64,000 nt of DNA, taken from NCBI GenBank assembly GCA_020055645.1, contig CM034546.1:40858001-40922000 (forward strand). The letters run 5' to 3'. Each line of letters starts with the position of its first letter. The first letter of the stretch is position 1. The notes beneath the pieces are model-generated. The model did not search any database. It was not told where the DNA came from and saw only the letters and a list, made by a program, of their open reading frames with translations. Made by a program: the position numbers and the translations under genes. Source of the stretch: Tomocerus qinae. Taxonomy: Eukaryota > Arthropoda > Collembola > Entomobryomorpha > Tomoceridae. Shown piece after piece: positions 34,756-45,069 of the stretch.

Positions 34756-35205
34756 TTGATTTTAAATCATTTGCAACGAACAGCTCTCATTTTGGATCCC
34801 ACTATAAGTTTTGAACTCTCAACTGACCAAGCCATACTTGTTGATGTTGAAAAGAAAAATATTTACACAGACTGTATCCCAGACTTACAACATAAATATT
34901 CTATTGATTATGATTTTGAAGTTATAGGATTGTTTGTAGGTGCCCGTGGTACAATCTCCACTTTTCTAGAATCTTTCTGTAAAAGATTCAATTTACCATT
35001 GGGAACATTGGAGCAAGTTGCTATTGCTGCTGTGAAAGGATCAGCAACTATTCTTCAAAATCATTTGTTTAAAATTAAATGTTAAGTTATTCATTTCTAA
35101 ACATAATAGTTTTAACCTTTTATTTTTGTAAATTCAATTTGAATTATTTTACTGTGTCTTAAAGGCAATCTCATTTTGAGACAGTAATAAAATTATTATT
35201 AATAG
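34756..35205 (+). mobile_element. 3' end of a second LINE family (R2/RTE-like C-terminal domain)
   Basis: The frame 34756-35085 includes 'RTALILDPTISFE', 'DVEKKNIYTDCIPDLQHKY' and 'VIGLFVGARGTI'. I recognise this as the C-terminal part of a LINE polyprotein common in arthropod genomes. It ends 'LQNHLFKIKC' and is followed by a ~100-bp 3' UTR and the tail 'agtaataaaattattatta'. Everything upstream (RT) is missing, so this is a strongly 5'-truncated insertion. Confidence 0.7.
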
Positions 35206-35218
35206 CCATAGCCATGAG

Positions 35219-35445
35219 CAGTGTACACTTACCACTTTTTAACCTTTTTTACCAAAACAGTGGAAAAAATGCACTTAATGGTAAAAATGGTAAATTATAG
35301 TGAAAAATTAGCAGAGATACACAGAAGACATTTTTTACCATTTCTTACCAATTATACCATTTACCACCAGTTTTTAGGTATTGGTAAATAACGTTAAATA
35401 CCATTAAAAACCACTTACCACTGGTAGGTGGTATTTTGTACACTG
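35219..35445. mobile_element. hAT-type MITE, 227 bp, perfect 8-bp target duplication
   Basis: gccatgag at 35211-35218 and 35446-35453. Ends cagtgtacacttaccac and complement cagtgtacaaaataccacc. The interior has repeated 'taccattt/aaatggta' words. It is the best-preserved member of the MITE family also seen at 15.75-16.92, 24.91-25.17 and 38.71-38.92 kb. It sits against the 3' tail of the LINE fragment. Confidence 0.85.
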
Positions 35446-35455
35446 GCCATGAGGC

Positions 35456-35640
35456 AAAATATAAAATCACATTGTCAAGACTCGAAGTCTTTACCGGTTG
35501 TATGAGCGGTGCGCTTACTAATTGGGCTACAGAAAAGTAATTTGTTGACGTGCAGCGGAGCGAATGTTATAACTTTTCTCCTCCTTCGTTCTGCAGCACG
35601 CATTGTGCATGTATGTTACAAACAGGCATCGCGTAAAATT
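35456..35640 (-). repeat. Possible tRNA-derived SINE
   Basis: On the minus strand 'tagcccaattagtaagcgc' resembles a pol III A box with D-arm, and ~30 bp later 'agacttcgagtctt' resembles a B box/T-arm. Between them 'accg' and 'cggt' could form an anticodon-like stem. The region is richer in GC than its surroundings. No clear poly-A tail or target repeat, so this is tentative. Confidence 0.4.
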
Positions 35641-35771
35641 CTGTTAGTAGTATAATATATAATTATATTATACCACTTTTGTTCGGAAGGAAAGAGAATG
35701 GAACACTTAATAAGGACAGTGTACAAAACACCATATTTCACCCACAAGTGCTAAATGATATTTAGCGGTAT

Positions 35772-36287
35772 TGTCAGGAAATAAATTATTTGCTGAGTTT
35801 GTTGAATGTACAGAGTGGGGAGAATAAGGGTATAGTGTAAATAGGGACATGGGACTTATTTTTATTTTAGGATAGCGACTGAATTTAGCGTCAGATTGAA
35901 TTGGTAGGGTAATTTTGAGTTATAAATGAATGTAATTTTTAATGAAGAAATATATTTAATTTTAGTTAAGTTAGGGAAAAGGGGCGTTTCTGTAGAAAAT
36001 CTCTCGGTGCGGACAGCACCGTCGAGATGTAAGTAGAGGCAGAGTCAAGAAGTAAGTGTCGTCCAAAAGGTAAGTTCAGGAGTTCAATAGTAGGAATTGA
36101 ATGATGATTAGCATATTTAGATAAGTTAGGATAGGATAGGTAGGTATGTGATAGCAGTAGTGACAATTGGATACAATTCCAAGAAAGACAAGGTAGGAGT
36201 AGTGGCGACATTCAGATTTGGCCAGATCTAGGTAAATTTGATGGGGCAATGGCTATATAGAATGCGAAGTTAGTTCGCATTCTCTCA
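35772..36287. mobile_element. Probable second solo LTR, 516 bp
   Basis: Inserted into spacer that is continuous at 19.68 kb. Begins TGTCAGG and ends CTCTCA, flanked by the 4-bp repeat gtat (35768-35771 and 36288-36291). No internal region or second LTR. Not obviously the same family as the one at 12151-12655. Age cannot be set from a single LTR. Confidence 0.5.
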
Positions 36288-36291
36288 GTAT

Positions 36292-36927
36292 TGAAGGTAA
36301 AATGTAAAAGTGGAAAATGTTACAGTTAGGATATATTGTAAAAATTACTTTTGTGTAATGTTTTACAATATTTGTAATAAAATATGGTGATAAATTATGA
36401 AATAACTTAGCACGCGAATAGTGTCGTCACAAATTGACAGCTAAAATTTATGAATGTTTATTTATAAGGTATATAACTAATAGGTACAATTATTGTCATT
36501 TTTAACGGAATAAATAATGGGTTTCAATTAAATTGACATATATTGGGAAATAGATGATAGTATTATGATAGTACTACATACAAAAAAGGTCGACAATATT
36601 TAAAAGAAAATGAAGCATAAAAGTTTACAGACCTTATGAGTAATCAATTCGCACAATTAACCTTTTTTGCTATATTAGTGCATTTTTACTAATGTGATGG
36701 TAAAAAACCCTGCATGAAAGTAGTAAGTGGTAAACATTGAATTACAATTAGGTATGCCTTAAATATAGTTCAACTTAGCTTGTTCAATTCCTAGCATAGG
36801 TTTATACAAACGTAAATATTGTGCAGACAGTGGATTAAATTTTATTTTACATACGTAAGCATAAATGTCAGACCATATAGTAAACATTTAATCTTTACTA
36901 ATTGCCAGCAATTTTTTAAATTGCTTT
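36292..36927. other. Spacer below CR8, duplicate of 13.3-13.9 and 19.66-20.29 kb
   Basis: Homologous to the spacers that separate an alpha from a beta receptor gene elsewhere. Here the alpha upstream block survives at 35676-35740, but the alpha gene itself is missing. Confidence 0.55.
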
Positions 36928-38413
36928 TTAAAATGTTTGAAGGAGTTGTACAATGCCGCAGCTTAGAGAATATAAAAATGACAGTATTTTCTTTCGATTG
37001 GCAACTTGGAAACCACCAATTAATATTTTCTGCGTTTGTTGAGCAGCATGTAGCCTTTTCTTGTATCGAAATGTTTTGTCCTTGTTGTAATTGTGGACTG
37101 GGTTCCAGGATTTAATGCAACTTTTTGATTTATGATAGACTACTGATAGACACCACAATAAAAAAATCCATGCTATTATCGCGGTTATAATCATAATTAC
37201 GACTGCTGTTATAAACCAAACCTGCAGGTTTTTATGTTGGCGAATGACTAAATAGCAACCAAGATAAATACTTCGCTTCATAAGAAATTGAATGATTAGT
37301 AGGAAAATTGAAGCAATTTCGTTGACCATTTTGGTGATAATGTTTAGTATTTTAAAATGTTTTAGGATATTGTCTTCTGAACGGATTTCATCTCTGGTAG
37401 AATATGATTTCCTACCATATCTGCATTTATAAAAAGAAGATTCATTCATAAAAGTAGAATTGACGTGTAAATTCATATTCCTACGTTATTGAAAATATAT
37501 CATAATAATTAGATTATGACGACCATTGTCTTCATAACTTATAAGACGATGTTCGTACACAAACATAAGGACTTAAGGAATTATTATCTTTATGTATTAC
37601 CTGATTTCACGTGTAATTATTTTATAGCTGGTAATGTATGATGTCATGGTTATTAAAAGAAACACAAGTAAAGTTATCTCGGCATAAGCAACCCATGAAA
37701 ACATTATAAAGTGAGCAAATACAAGGATGTAGTATAGGTATCCAATTTCATCTGCAGTTGGGAGTAAGGAAGTAAAAAATAGTGGCCATTGTGGCTTTAG
37801 AATTGACATAACACCGAAAAATGTTGGAAATATTTTTCCCAAATACATCCATGTAACGCTTATTATGGTATTGTGAAATGGAGTAAGTTCGTATCTTCTC
37901 TTTTCCACAACAAATTGATCTAATACACAAATTAAAATTCAGTATTTTGACATCATTAATATTTTACAACTTGATATATTTCTTATTAAAACGTTTCTTA
38001 CCAATAAAGTCTTCATTTAACTTAAGGAATCCATTAATTGCCATAATTATGATATCACCTTTTAAAAGCACACAGTATGTGGTCAATAATGTCCAGCATA
38101 CAATGATTAACCCAGACATGCATAAATGTATGGATAAAGATTCTGAGCTTTTGCCCATGTTATGGGAAAATACTATCAAAATGAATATAAAATATATGTG
38201 AAACATTAAAAGCAGTAAAAATTGTTTTGCTTTTGCTATTTTTCTGGCCGAATGCTTAACTCTTCCATCGGTGGTCCAAACTTAAGGTATACTACCCAAT
38301 AAATGTCCCTGCTTCACAAATATCTTCAACAGTACTAGACACATTGAATTACATATTTCTGTATTTAATCCAAAATTACAATAGTTTTTGAGAAACTGAA
38401 AAGACATTTTCAT
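36928..38413 (-). pseudogene. CR8: beta-subfamily chemoreceptor with a single visible nonsense codon
   Basis: Exons: 38002 to 38407 (or the in-frame Met at 38413), 37601-37919 and 36928-37420. Splice sites, phases and lengths (319 and 493 nt) are all normal; exon 3 has one extra codon compared with CR4. Everything reads open except TAA at 38282-38284 in the conserved 'GSIPLVWT' motif, where Leu TTA of the relatives has become TAA. It differs from a functional gene by this one base as far as I can see. Exon 3 is a mosaic: its beginning resembles CR4 ('SEDNILK', 'IFLLIIQFL') and its middle is almost identical to CR6. It could be a young pseudogene, a segregating null allele or a base-call error. 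Confidence 0.8.
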
Positions 38414-39367
38414 TTTATCTTTTTGATTTATAAAAAAAATTTTGGTTAATGAATCAATTTATATATGAGCTAACAAATTTTGCCAATATTATTAGAATTA
38501 CATTAGTTGTAACAAAATATGGTGAAGTTCTGGAATGAACACAAAAGGTTAACACGCTGATGTCGAACTAAATTTAGAAAAAGTGCAGACCCTTGTTAGA
38601 CCCAAGTTGCGTTTATAAATAATTACTACCCATAATAAATTGTGTGCCTTGCAATTTTTTTAAATTGGCATTCCACAAACAGATAGCGCTATTACTTCTA
38701 CACTGCAGTGTACAAAATTTACCACTGTTTATGGTTTTTTATTATGGTAAAAATGCACTTGATGTTAAAATGGGATTTTAATGACGAATTTTGTTCAAAA
38801 TTTTATGCGAAATTTAAATAACATTTTTACATTTCATTCCATTTGCCACTAATTTACAAAAATACCTTTAAAAACCACTTACCAATGGCTTGTGGTAAAT
38901 GGTATTTTGAACACTGATTCCATATACAATTATTTTGGAACAAATAAATTTTCCAGAGATAACCTTTAACTTACACCAGAATAATTCCTTCCTTTTCCAT
39001 GCTGCATGTTTATAAAGTAAAAAGGTACATACGTATTTGTTTTATCTTTATTAAATACAATGCTTGATAATAACAAGTTGGAAGTTGTCCTCGACTAACA
39101 TTCAAAGGAATTGCAGCTAAATTTATATTTAATAATACAATGGGTGCCAATAAAACTAGAAAGTAATACCCGGATATAAGACACACCCATGGCCAATATG
39201 TTATTAAGGTTAGCGCCATGCAATTCTGTACTTATAATAAACTATGATATTTGGAAAAAGGTAGAAATAGTTAATTGCAACAACTTTGTTCATGACATTT
39301 ATTTGTGTACCAGTAATGTTTAGCTTACTTTAAAAATTGTTTTATCAGTTATTATAAAAGTTGCTAT
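38414..39367. other. CR8 upstream region with a MITE copy (about 38706-38925)
   Basis: The MITE starts 'cagtgtacaaaatttacca' and ends 'ggtattttgaacactg', the same family as 35219-35445. 38926-39360 is a diverged duplicate of 16.92-17.4 and 25.18-25.59 kb. No gene. Confidence 0.5.
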
Positions 39368-40753
39368 TCAAAATGTTTGAAGAAGCTGCATAATGCCACA
39401 GCTTAGAGAGTATAAAAATGACATTATTTTCTTTCGTCTGACGATCTGGTAGCCACCAATTAATATTTTGTGCGTTTGTTGAGCAGCATGTAAACGCTTT
39501 TTGTAGGGGAAGGATGTGTCTTTATTGTAATTGTAAACTGGGTTCCAGGATTTAATGCAACTCTTTGATTTGTGATAGACCACTGATAGACACCACAATA
39601 TAAAAATCCACATTATGGTAATGGTTATAACGGTAAATATTAGCCCTGATATAAGCCAAACCTGCTGGTTGTTATGTTGGCGAATCAATAAATACCAGCA
39701 GAGATAAATACTTCGCTTTGCAATAAATTGTATTACTACTAAAGGTTGCGAAACAACTTCGTTGATCACTTTGATAAAGATGTTAAGCACTTTGAAATAT
39801 TTTAGAGCATTATATTCTGAGCGGAGTTCATTTGTCGTTGCATACGATTTCCCTCCGTATCTACAGTCACAAAATATGTTAATCAAATTTGCTGATATTA
39901 TAAATATAAGATAAATTACTGTAAAAAATTAAATAATATAATTTAATCCTGTTGATATAATATTACCTGATTTCGCGGATGTTGTTATTGTTACTAAAAG
40001 AAAATTAATTAAGGTGAACGAAGCATAAAACACCCATGAAATAATTAAGAAGTGGATGAATACAATGATATAATAATGAATTGCAAAGTCGTCTGTTGTT
40101 GGGAGTAATGAAGTAACAAAAATTGGCCACTGTGCTTTAAAATTGCTGCAACAGTGTAAAATGCTGGAAATATTCTTGCTAGGTATATCAAAATGGAACT
40201 TATTAAGGTGTGATGAAACGGTGTAGGCTCGTAACTTGACTTGTTCACAACAAATTGATCTGATAAAATTACAAGATAATTTCCACTATTTCATTAGGTA
40301 AACTAAAGTTTGTTTTTTCTAATTATATACTTTCTTACCAATTAATTCATCATTAAGCTTCAGGAATTCATTTATTGACAAAATAATCGTATCACATTTC
40401 AAAATAAAGCCATATGTGAATAATAATGTATTGCATACACAAATTAAACCAAACGAACATATATACATGGGCAGAGATTCAGAATTTTGACGACTTCCTT
40501 GGAGAAATACATACAACATGTATGCTAAGTAAATGTGCAGAATAAAAAATACAAATAATTGCTTTGCTTTTACTAATTTGCTAGCCGAATTATTAATTCT
40601 TCTATCCCTGGTAAAAACTAAAGGCACGCTACCAAAAAAGTGTCCCTGCTTTACAGCTTTTTTCAACAGTTCTCGACAAATTGAAACCCATATCTCTGCA
40701 TTTGGTCGTATAGCATTATACCTGTAATAGCTTTTGAGATACTGGAATGACAT
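39368..40753 (-). pseudogene. CR9: delta-subfamily chemoreceptor pseudogene broken in exon 2
   Basis: Exon 1 (40339-40753, 'MSFQYLKSYYRYNAIRPNAE') and exon 3 (39368-39860, ending 'SLSCGIMQLLQTF') are open with good splice sites. Exon 2 (39967-40259) is 293 nt instead of 319. A one-base loss near 40131 changes frame within 'AILKPQWP', and about 25 bp are missing near its 3' end, removing part of the last hydrophobic segment of that exon ('YITNYKII' in relatives). A compound loss in one exon with two clean exons suggests recent death. Closest to CR2. Confidence 0.8.
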
Positions 40754-41138
40754 TTTCGTTCTTTTAAAGCAAAATAGAAAAAAATTGTTATTAGAAATTT
40801 TAATAATGTTCGTAATATACCTAAATAGGAAGGATAGAACTCTGAAATGTCTGAACTGACAAGGACATAAAACATTACTGCCCAAAAATAGCAGTAAAAT
40901 TGTACCCAAACCAAATAGATTTGATTTGGATAGACAATTACTGATTGATAATAGGTAGCTTGCAGACAGTAAAAAAAGCTTTTTTTCTGATATCAGTGTT
41001 CCAGATCGATTTGTAAAAGACACTTTCTATAAGCTATATTTACAAAAAAATAATTTGAGAAAACGGCTTGTAAATCGAAAACAATCCAGAGTATTTATAT
41101 CCCGATTTTCCTTGGAATAATGACGTTTAAAATAATTA

Positions 41139-41955
41139 CCGTATTAATCGAATTAATTCTCCGTATTGAAATAGTGCTCCCCTCGGGTAACTATTTCGAT
41201 TATTTTCGTTTTCAAGAGAAAAATATTAGCCTTTGAAATATAATTCTCCGTATCGAAATAATTCACCATCCCAATCTAAGTTTCAGTAGGTAAATTTAAA
41301 TCCTGATGTACTTAAATAGTGAATGTATGAGCTTATACGGCGTAAGATAGAAATGGTAGATTTGATAAGAGTAAGAATGGTCACCAATACAACTGAATTG
41401 CAACTCCAGGGAACGTAGTCCTTTCCTTACCGAAGCGAAAGAGGAAATTCAAGACCACCTCCGTTGACAGCGGTTTGTAATTGGATTTTTGCTAAGCATG
41501 GGACACTACTTCTGATACAAAATCAAAAATACATTTCACTCTTGCGGCATTATGAATCGACATGATTACAGCCTTAAAACCTGGTAAAGACTGTATTGAA
41601 GTTAGGGGAACTTCTGCTAAAAAGCACCTAATTAATATCCAGAAACTGGTATGACAGTAATTGAAGAGAATGACATACTATTGACTATTGCCCTCAGACA
41701 ACGAAGACTGATCACTGAAACCATGGACATTTCTTCAGAAAAAGACTAAACTCAATCAATTGAATTTTTAAACTATTTCTCATTTTTTTAATTTTCAAAA
41801 AGTACTAACTTAATAAAAATTGACGGTTGGAAAATAATTCTCCGTATCGAAATAATTCACCACCTGGTTAACTATTTCGATTTTCATCGTTTTCAGAAGC
41901 TAAAAAAAGGTGAATGAAACAATAACAACCCGGAGAATTAATTCGATTAATACGG
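41139..41955. mobile_element. Pogo/Tigger-like non-autonomous DNA element, TA target
   Basis: Ends ccgtattaatcgaattaatt (left) and its complement (right), each bordered by TA (41137-41138 and 41956-41957). CCGTATT...TCGAAT-type termini and TA duplication resemble pogo-group elements. Subterminal 'gaaataattcaccacctgg' and 'taactatttcgattttc' words repeat on both sides. The middle has no intact transposase frame. It lies ~390 bp upstream of CR9. Confidence 0.65.
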
Positions 41956-42300
41956 TATACAGTTCGTATCTGTCAAAACTCTAGGAGCCAATATATAAAA
42001 TGTCAATTAAGTTTTTTCACCCCAACTTAGGCCTAAATTGTATATAATCAATGTAATTGCTTAAGAATGTAAAATGATAGATAAAACCAATTCATTAAAT
42101 AGTCAATTAAATATCGTTTCTTGGACGACCTGTGCCTGTTTAACTATAGAACGTCCGCGGCAATAAATAAAAATATTTTAGTCTAAATATCCTCTCTAAT
42201 TGATGTTAATCATGGACATGACTGCATGACTTATTGCTCACTATTGTTTATATTATGATATAGTTGACATTTAATTACCATAAGTTTAACTTTAATTATC

Positions 42301-43165
42301 AATTTTAATATGACTACCAATTTAACTTAAATTACCAGTTTTAATATGATTACCAATTTAACTTTAATTACCAATTTAACTTTAATTACCAGTTTTAATA
42401 TGATTACCAATTTAACTTTAATTACCAGTTTTAATATGATTACCAATTTAACTTTAATTACCAATTTTAATATGATTACCAATTTAACTTTAATTACCAG
42501 TTTTAATATGATTACCAATTTAACTTTAATTACCAGTTTTAATATGATTACCAATTTAACTTTAATTACCAATTTTAATATGATTACCAATTTAACTTTA
42601 ATTACCAGTTTTAATATGATTACCAATTTAACTTTAATTACCAGTTTTAATATGATTACCAATTTAACTTTAATTACCAATTTTAATATGATTACCAATT
42701 TAACTTTAATTACCAGTTTTAATATGATTACCAATTTAACTTTAATTACCAGTTTTAATATGATTACCAATTTAACTTTAATTACCAATTTTAATATGAT
42801 TACCAATTTAACTTTAATTACCAGTTTTAATATGATTACCAATTTAACTTTAATTACCAGTTTTAATATGATTACCAATTTAACTTTAATTACCAGTTTT
42901 AATATGATTACCAATTTAACTTTAATTACCAGTTTTAATATGATTACCAATTTAACTTTAATTACCAGTTTTAATATGATTACCAATTTAACTTTAATTA
43001 CCAGTATTAATATGATTACCAATTTAACTTTAATTACCAGTTCTAATAAGATTACCGTTTTACCTTCAATTACCAGTTTTAATATTATTACCAATTTAAC
43101 TTTAATTACCAGTTCTAATAAGATTACCGTTTTACCTTCAATTACCAGTTTTAATAAGACTACCA
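42301..43165 (+). repeat. 36-bp minisatellite, about 24 copies, with a 108-bp higher-order period
   Basis: Unit: ttttaatatgattaccaatt followed by taactttaattaccag (36 bp). One base near the unit end alternates G, G, A over four consecutive triplets in the left half, a 108-bp super-period. The right part is uniform and the last units are diverged ('ttctaataagattaccg'). Because 36 is a multiple of three, both strands show long open frames (42327-43094 minus, 42346-43176 plus). They are repeat artefacts, not proteins. Confidence 0.9.
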
Positions 43166-43640
43166 GTTACCTTTAATTTTTGGCTTCAAATAGCGTTACT
43201 ATTAAAAACCACTTACCACTGCCAAATCGTAAATATTATTTTGTGAACTAATTTTGTATAATTAGATTGGAACAAAGAAATGTTCCTGGCTTAGTGTTAT
43301 CATAGAATAATTCGTTTCTTTCATGCAGCACTTTTATATCAACTATAGCTTTATTTGTATATTAGAATGTTTGATAATAATATTATGCTTGAAATTTTAC
43401 ATAAAGAATATTCAAACGAATTAAAGCCCAAACTATATTGTATAGTACAATAGGTGTCAATAAGACTGTGCAAATAGTGTCATGAATCCTAACATCCTTA
43501 CTAAGAGCCAGACTGTTAAACTTTTATAAATTGATAGCTTTGAGTAAAAAATCAATTTTCCGATTGCAACCGATTAAATTTAACGACAACTTTTGTTTAC
43601 CTGCTAAATTTTACTAAATTCTTTAGGTGTAAAATTTATT

Positions 43641-44126
43641 GATCCTGCATTCCCATGGGGACTATTTTCAAATCGAGGGGGACATGAAAATCGCTTGTCA
43701 TTGGTGGATGAAATCTTTTATTGACCAATCAGAAGGCAGCATTTCATTTCTAAATTTTATATGATTTTCAAAAAGCCCTCCCAAGGGAAATATTTATTGC
43801 AACATTTGACTTCTGAGCAGCCGTGGCGTTAGAATGCGGTAACATGGAAAGACGCCTATTACTTCAGGACACCAGTTACTTTAATACACATAACTTCTTA
43901 TGGTTACTAAGGTATTTTTTCCATGAAAATATCTACCCCCTTACTGTATTAAAGCTGTCAAATGTTGCAATAAATATTTCCCCTGGGAATGCTTTTTGAA
44001 AAGCATATAAAATTTTGAAATAAAATGCTGCGTTCTGATTGGTCAATAAAAAATTTCATCTACCAATGACAAGCGATTTTCATGTCCCCCTCGATTTGAA
44101 AATAGTCCCCATGGGATGACAGGATC
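43641..44126. mobile_element. MITE with ~165-bp terminal inverted repeats
   Basis: Left 'gatcctg' then 'cccatggggactattttcaa' and right complement 'ccccatgggatgacaggatc'. The arms also pair through 'gggggacatgaaaatcgctt' and 'tgcaataaatatttccc'. A ~150-bp unique core. No coding. Target duplication not resolved. Confidence 0.7.
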
Positions 44127-44194
44127 AGTAATTGCATACCTAAAATATATTCGTACCTGAACATTGAAAGTAATGGCACTATATCAGTATTTAC

Positions 44195-44345
44195 AGATTA
44201 TAGTATGATAATACCTTCTGATACACTGAAAATTGCCTACCATTATGTTATGCGTTTGTTGAGCAAACATGTTACCTATTTTTATAAGCAAATGTGTTTT
44301 TATTGTAATTGTAAATTGTATTTCTGGTTTCAATACAACTGCAAA
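44195..44345 (-). pseudogene. Decayed fragment of receptor exon 3
   Basis: Matches the basic patch and pre-TM7 region ('gcgtttgttgagca' and 'attgtaattgtaaa' on the plus strand) with many changes. Older than the other relics. Confidence 0.45.
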
Positions 44346-44493
44346 TATTTCTAACTGATTTCAAAAATCAGTTTGGGTTGGGCACATTTGTACCGACATG
44401 GTTCCAATTATTCAATAAACATGTCATATTCTGAAATTGTACTATAGTAAATGTTATTCCGCTTTTAAAATTCTAAGCAATTTGACAAGTGAT

Positions 44494-44919
44494 GGATGTT
44501 ATGTTATATGGGGTGTACTGTCTCACTACATAGTGATAGTACTGGGCGCAGGCCTCAAATACGGGCCCATTGCCAACTCCCTCAACACTGGTATTGTTGT
44601 TAATTAATACCCGAGAAGCCTAAGGCTGTCATTTACGAGTCACTGTCGTGGGACTGTTATCGGAAGTCTACTAGCCCAACAAAGACAGGTTATCCAAAGC
44701 TACTCTACGTACACTCTCAATATACGAGGTATCAATAGGACGGCCCTTGTAATTGCGGGTTCGTGCTTAACCTTTGTCTTAATTCCACATTAACAACTCA
44801 AACACTCGCCTTTAAACAGCCCTCGGCCATTTCACCCAGCCAAAGTAACGAACTGGCAGTGGAAGCACACATTGATTAGTCAGACGACTGAGTACTCCAC
44901 CAAGCCAACGTGGCTGGGT
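44494..44919 (-). repeat. Retroposon-like insertion (possible SINE) with 14-bp target duplication
   Basis: tgacaagtgatgga flanks the block on both sides (about 44479-44493 and 44920-44934). The insert is GC-richer than its surroundings. On the minus strand it starts with 'cacgttggcttggtggagta', which resembles a pol III A box, with 'cagttcgttac' ~55 bp later as a weak B box. Target repeats this long are typical of LINE-driven retroposition. The family is unknown to me. Confidence 0.45.
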
Positions 44920-45069
44920 GACAAGTGATGGAACTTTTGTAATCATTTTATAAATTCAGCTAAAGGTTACTGGGTATCTACCTTCCTAAATTTAGCCAAA
45001 TTTTGCTGGGAGCTTAGTATATTATATTGGCAGTTGTGAAAAAGTCTGTTGCTGCAATTTGTTCTGGAA

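Noticed and set aside
35456-35560. A functional tRNA gene
   Set aside because: A/B-box-like words are present but acceptor and anticodon stems do not close properly; a SINE head is more likely.
42301-43165. CRISPR-like regular repeats
   Set aside because: The units are contiguous with no unique spacers, and the host is an animal genome.
42327-43176. Two long open frames, 255 and 276 codons, on opposite strands
   Set aside because: They are translations of a 36-bp tandem repeat whose length is a multiple of three; there is no independent protein signal.
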